Below are positions 60,429-64,000 of a DNA stretch of 64,000 nucleotides, one piece after another (the stretch's first letter is position 1; the number at the start of each line of letters is the position of its first letter). The stretch is from Carnegiea gigantea (taxonomy: Eukaryota > Streptophyta > Magnoliopsida > Caryophyllales > Cactaceae): contig JAKOGI010002809.1 in the NCBI GenBank assembly GCA_029747015.1, forward strand, positions 1 through 64,000, in the 5' to 3' direction. The translations under genes were made by a program, and so were the position numbers. The notes beneath the pieces were generated by a model, which saw only the letters and a list, made by a program, of their open reading frames with translations, was not told the DNA's origin and did no database searches.

Positions 60429-63400
60429 AATGCTTAGGTAAATTACCGAGTGTTAAGCCCCTTTTTTTCCATGTTTATTTGCTTTTAGAATTAATTATGT
60501 TGAGATCTTCTCCAAAAAAAATGAAGAAAAATGAAAGTTTGTGTTGTTTAATCCTTGGAAATTTTGTTTTAATGGTTCTTCCTTGTAATGACAAGGTGTT
60601 TGCGTCAAGATTGGACTACTATTGCCTACTGGAATGCTACTAATACTATCTTCTTCTTCTATGTTAAGACATTATTTCACTTTGGTTCTATAATGCATTT
60701 TGGACTTGATTAAGAGTTTCATTGAACTTGTTGCCTTGGTGGTTGCAAACTTGTAATATTTGTGTTGGAATCTTGATTTGTAGTTTGGATATTGGACTTC
60801 TGATGGATTTTTGAATGTGGTGTTATATTTAAATTAGGTTAGGCTTTGAAATTTGCATATTGGACAATGTACTATAATTGGTGGCAAAGTCAGTGGGTAT
60901 TCCCCGTTGGAGGTTGGGGCCCCGACGAGGACCGGGACCGGGAAAGGTTTTTCCCTCGCAGCGGGGAATGGGGCGGGGACAGGGACGGGGCTGTCCAGCA
61001 GAGACTGGGACGGGGGATACATCCCTCGTCCTCGATCCGCCCCATTGTCATCCCTATTAATGCCCTTGAATACCAGCAATCAGAGAGGCTTAAGTGGGTT
61101 AGGAATACTACTATCTCTAAATTAGAGAACATCCCTCTTGATTGGAGGGGGGGTAATACTTTCTTTTGGCATTCTTTCTTGATTCTTTTTCCTGTTGTCA
61201 TATTTTTTTATATATTGCCATTTGTTGTAGGTTTTACCGAGAATATGCCAATGGCATGATTTGTATTATAATTGGGCTCAAGGCAACCATCCATTGGATC
61301 AGGTAGTGGTGCAATTGTGAATAATGGATGACATAACCAAGGCAGCATCATCTTGCCTTAGCTTTTCTTTTCCGATATAAATCTATTTTGATTTAATTTG
61401 ATTAAATGTGACAAGGATCTTTTCATTGTCATCAAGCTTCCCCTACTCATGAGCCACATCCTACGTCCAGCTTTTTAGGATAAGCAGCAATAACAGGCTC
61501 TGCGTCTTGACATTAGGAACTTCTCCCAAGGCACCATCATCCTTGGGAGTGGAGCCTACCAATAGTGGGCAATAGTAATAGGGTCAAACCCTTTTTGTGG
61601 AATGACAGCTTGAACCACCTCCTCCTAACGGTGTAGGTGTTTTCACTTGGGGGATGCCTCGTAGAGAAGCTCCTCTTCTTGAGCTCCGCCACTATAGAGC
61701 AATGGAAGCTATTTGAGGTATGGTGTGGCACTTTAGTAGGGACCTAGCTTTTTGTTGTTCCCTACTCACTTTGAGATCTATGTCATTCTTAGGGGGGGAT
61801 CCCCCAACAACCTGCGTTTGAGTTCTAGCCTCCAGGTCACTAAGTGGACCCCTGCTTGCTAGGATTGAGTTCTTGTATTTTTTCCTCTACCACTAAGGGT
61901 TCAGATTGTGGAAGAGGCTCCAAGGATAAGGATGGGCATTAGAACAGGAATGCCTTTTCTTATGGATGTCTTATTTAGACACTTTAAATGCCTTTTTTAA
62001 TTTAAATATTTTGATTAATGTTTTCTTGTGTCTGTTTTTATTATTTTGTTTTCTTCTTTTATAGTAAAGGATCCACATTGTGTATCTCTTTTATTTTTAT
62101 TTTTTTGTTTTTCACACATTGCTAAAATTATGCTTATTGTTGGAGTATTTTCACTAAGGGTTGCCACACTTTGTTAGGATTGAGCTCAATCTTGGAGTGT
62201 TATTATTAAATGTGAGGTCGAGTAGACAGCCAAGAGGGTTTAATAAAATTAAATTTCCATGAAAAAATAAGAGAAAACGGTACTCGAAAAAAAATGAAAA
62301 AGAAGACCAAAAAGGTAGGACCCTTTCTCCCTAGGTTTTTTTTTTAAGTAGAAATGAAATAAAAAGAAAAAAGAAAAATTTTAGGAGGGAAATTCAAAAT
62401 AAAAGCTAACATAAAGAAAGAACAAAACAAAGATTTTTTTATATTATTATTTGCATAAGAATATTTAGAAAATAGTGCCAACTCAATTTTGGCAATCATA
62501 ATCTTAGAATATTGTGGGTGGGTGGGAAAAAGAAAGTGAATCCCTTGGGAACAAAGAGAAGTTGATTCAACAACATAATTTAGGCCCAACGGTAGCCACT
62601 AGCTCCTAAATTATACTATTGATCCCTAGCGACAGGTATATTTATGTCGCTTCGTGGTATGGCTCTGTAAGGTATTTTTATTTTTAAAAACGTAAACAGT
62701 GTGGGGCTTTTTTCTTCATTGTTCCCAGCCTTCAAATACCCCAATCATACTAAAGCTGCTTCAGACTTGTTCTCCATGGCCTCCTTTGATGATCTCTTCA
62801 ATCTCTGAAGTTATAACCTCAGCAGGGCACATGTCATGATGTTGGAGGCCTATGGTCTTAAGATCCTTCATTCTTTAAAATAAGTGAAACTATATAACAG
62901 TTTATTATGAGCTACATAGTGGAAATGGTTTTCAATTGCACATCTTTCATGTTCTCTCAGGCGACAGATGCCCCGTGATTTAGGAATTTGGGACTATCCT
63001 GAAGCTCGTCAGGAGGAACGGACTACGAATCATTCCTCAAATGAAATAGTGATACTTGGGAGGCATCTAACTCCTCTTTTGGCTGTTTCTGGAAGAGACT
63101 GCAGAGGTTCTAGATGGCAAGATAGTCAACCTCTCTTAGATTTTTAGCTGCATGCTAAGCCACCAGGGCAAATATTTAACGTGGAGGGCCAACAAGACTA
63201 TATTTCCTGTCTCCTACACAGATTCCTCTTTCGTGGAGAAAGAGGTTTTCTCTTCCTTGCCCTTTTGTTGAGCAATTGCTTTTTAAGAAATCAACCGTCC
63301 TAATAATAATGACCGAAAGCATCACGTAATGGGATGATTTGGTGCATAATTTAGAGTGTACTCTTTATAGGGGGGCCTTCTCCTCCTCTAGGTACTGTAC

Positions 63401-64000
63401 TAGGTCCTTTTTTTAGCCATTTTTCTCTTGATTTCAACCTTCTCATGTGTTTGTATTTCTTAATGATCTAGCCCATGGAGTGTTTGAAGCACATTGTGGC
63501 CCCTATTACAGAAAGGTTGTACACTGCGAAAGCGTACCCTATTCATATTTGGACTCAAAAGCATACGTATTAGGGTATGCAAGGGTGGGGGTAGTTCCAA
63601 GAGGACCATGAAATTTCTTGGGTTGTCTCTTGGTGAAGTATCCGGTGATTGAAGGTTATAACAAAAGGCACAAAATACTTTTTGCTCCTTAACTAAGAGG
63701 AGGCAACCTTCTCTTCCCTGCCTAAATTATTTGGTGGTATCGGCAGAAGTAAAGAACCCTTAAATTTCACAACCTCAATCCTCTATTGCTGAGTTGTCAC
63801 TTGAGACAATTTTGTCGTGCAAATCTATGCAAGGCCATCCCTTCAATTCCCCATGCCGACAAAGCTGACCACTTAGGAGGTGGACAAGTTTTCTTAGACT
63901 ATGCTAATGTTGTCCCGCGGACCTGATAAGAAGTCTGAAAGGGAAAAAAAAAAAAAAAAAAAAACAACTACTAGAGAACTAAGCATGCTGACTCATGAAC

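Larger units (their letters stand above)
56041..61056 (+). mobile_element. hAT transposon, 5016 bp
   Basis: Terminal inverted repeats TAGGGATGGCAAT and CATTGTCATCCCTA are flanked by a perfect 8-bp duplication TTAATGCC (56033-56040 and 61057-61064), the hallmark of hAT elements. Subterminal regions are strikingly GC-rich, with repeated GGGGATGGGG-type words (56041-56300 and 60900-61056). A single plus-strand transposase gene lies inside. The terminal repeats differ at one or two positions. The element sits in the second antisense PMD gene; the first copy shows the uninterrupted site near 19628. Confidence 0.95.
54387..64000 (+). pseudogene. Antisense PMD gene of Tat element 2, interrupted by a hAT
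   Basis: The likely start codon at 54387 opens MASTQCHLLRRYGHNKVSED and EYIRSWALTIGWTPLTYYHL. After the intron 1 position (acceptor ending 54648) follow WQLKDIKRIYKMLVS and the PMD core LMERFRDSTNTFHF (about 54819-54860), after which the frame is lost. The intron 2 acceptor ends at 55342. A third donor GTAAGA is at 55508, where the first copy has ATAAGA. The hAT element fills 56041-61056. Beyond it, the match with the first copy resumes (61280-61380 with 19850-19930; 62580-62690 with 21000-21110) and runs to the window edge. Stops and frameshifts are common. Confidence 0.65.

Noticed and set aside
60853..61125. Several Gly/Arg/Pro-rich frames on both strands
   Set aside because: They are artefacts of the GC-rich subterminal repeat of the hAT element.
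1..64000. tRNA, rRNA or other RNA genes
   Set aside because: Matches to tRNA ends are only the primer-binding sites; no cloverleaf or rRNA core was seen on either strand.

Overview
The window looks like repeat-rich intergenic DNA from a flowering plant nuclear genome. It is AT-rich and shows no operons, no convincing host gene and no RNA gene. Almost everything recognisable is a decayed transposable element: Ty3/gypsy retrotransposons of several lineages, L1-type and RTE-type LINEs, a hAT transposon, a PIF/Harbinger-like MITE and a CACTA-like end. Coding remnants carry stops and frameshifts, so nearly all genes are called as pseudogenes. The species cannot be told from the sequence.

Left part (1-11.0 kb): two plus-strand Ty3/gypsy LTRs, each followed by a degenerate Asp-tRNA-type primer-binding site (2195-2212 and 10983-11000). 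Between them lie a minus-strand Tat/Ogre-like LTR with its own primer site and TATA box (about 4.58-6.3 kb), a CACTA-like end (to 8786) and a LINE reverse-transcriptase fragment (about 8.9-9.6 kb).

Central part (11.0-51.1 kb): one large minus-strand Tat-lineage element. From left to right it has a 3' LTR (copy A), a plus-strand spliced gene remnant with a plant mobile domain (PMD), integrase, a second (aRH) RNase H, RT-RNase H, protease, gag and a 5' LTR (copy B). It is split by a 3.1-kb gag-protease-only gypsy element and a 1.15-kb MITE in the 3' LTR, a 15.6-kb Athila-like element in the integrase (itself carrying an L1 and an RTE LINE), and a 3.16-kb solo LTR in the aRH domain. Target-site duplications support the MITE, the solo LTR, the hAT and both LINEs.

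Right part (51.5-64 kb): a second member of the same Tat family lies head-to-tail with the first. Its LTR (copy C) and antisense PMD gene are in the window, and the rest lies beyond the right edge. A 5.0-kb hAT element with a perfect 8-bp duplication sits in this second PMD gene, and the first copy supplies the matching empty site.

The most notable items are (1) the intron-containing PMD gene carried antisense between integrase and 3' LTR, present twice with shared splice positions; (2) dense heat-shock-element-like TTCnnGAA arrays just upstream of the TATA box in both LTRs of the gag-protease-only element; (3) the MITE built of two direct GGTTGAAGT blocks around a T-rich/A-rich centre; and (4) a long inverted repeat in the hAT leader. 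All family calls were made by reading translations by eye.
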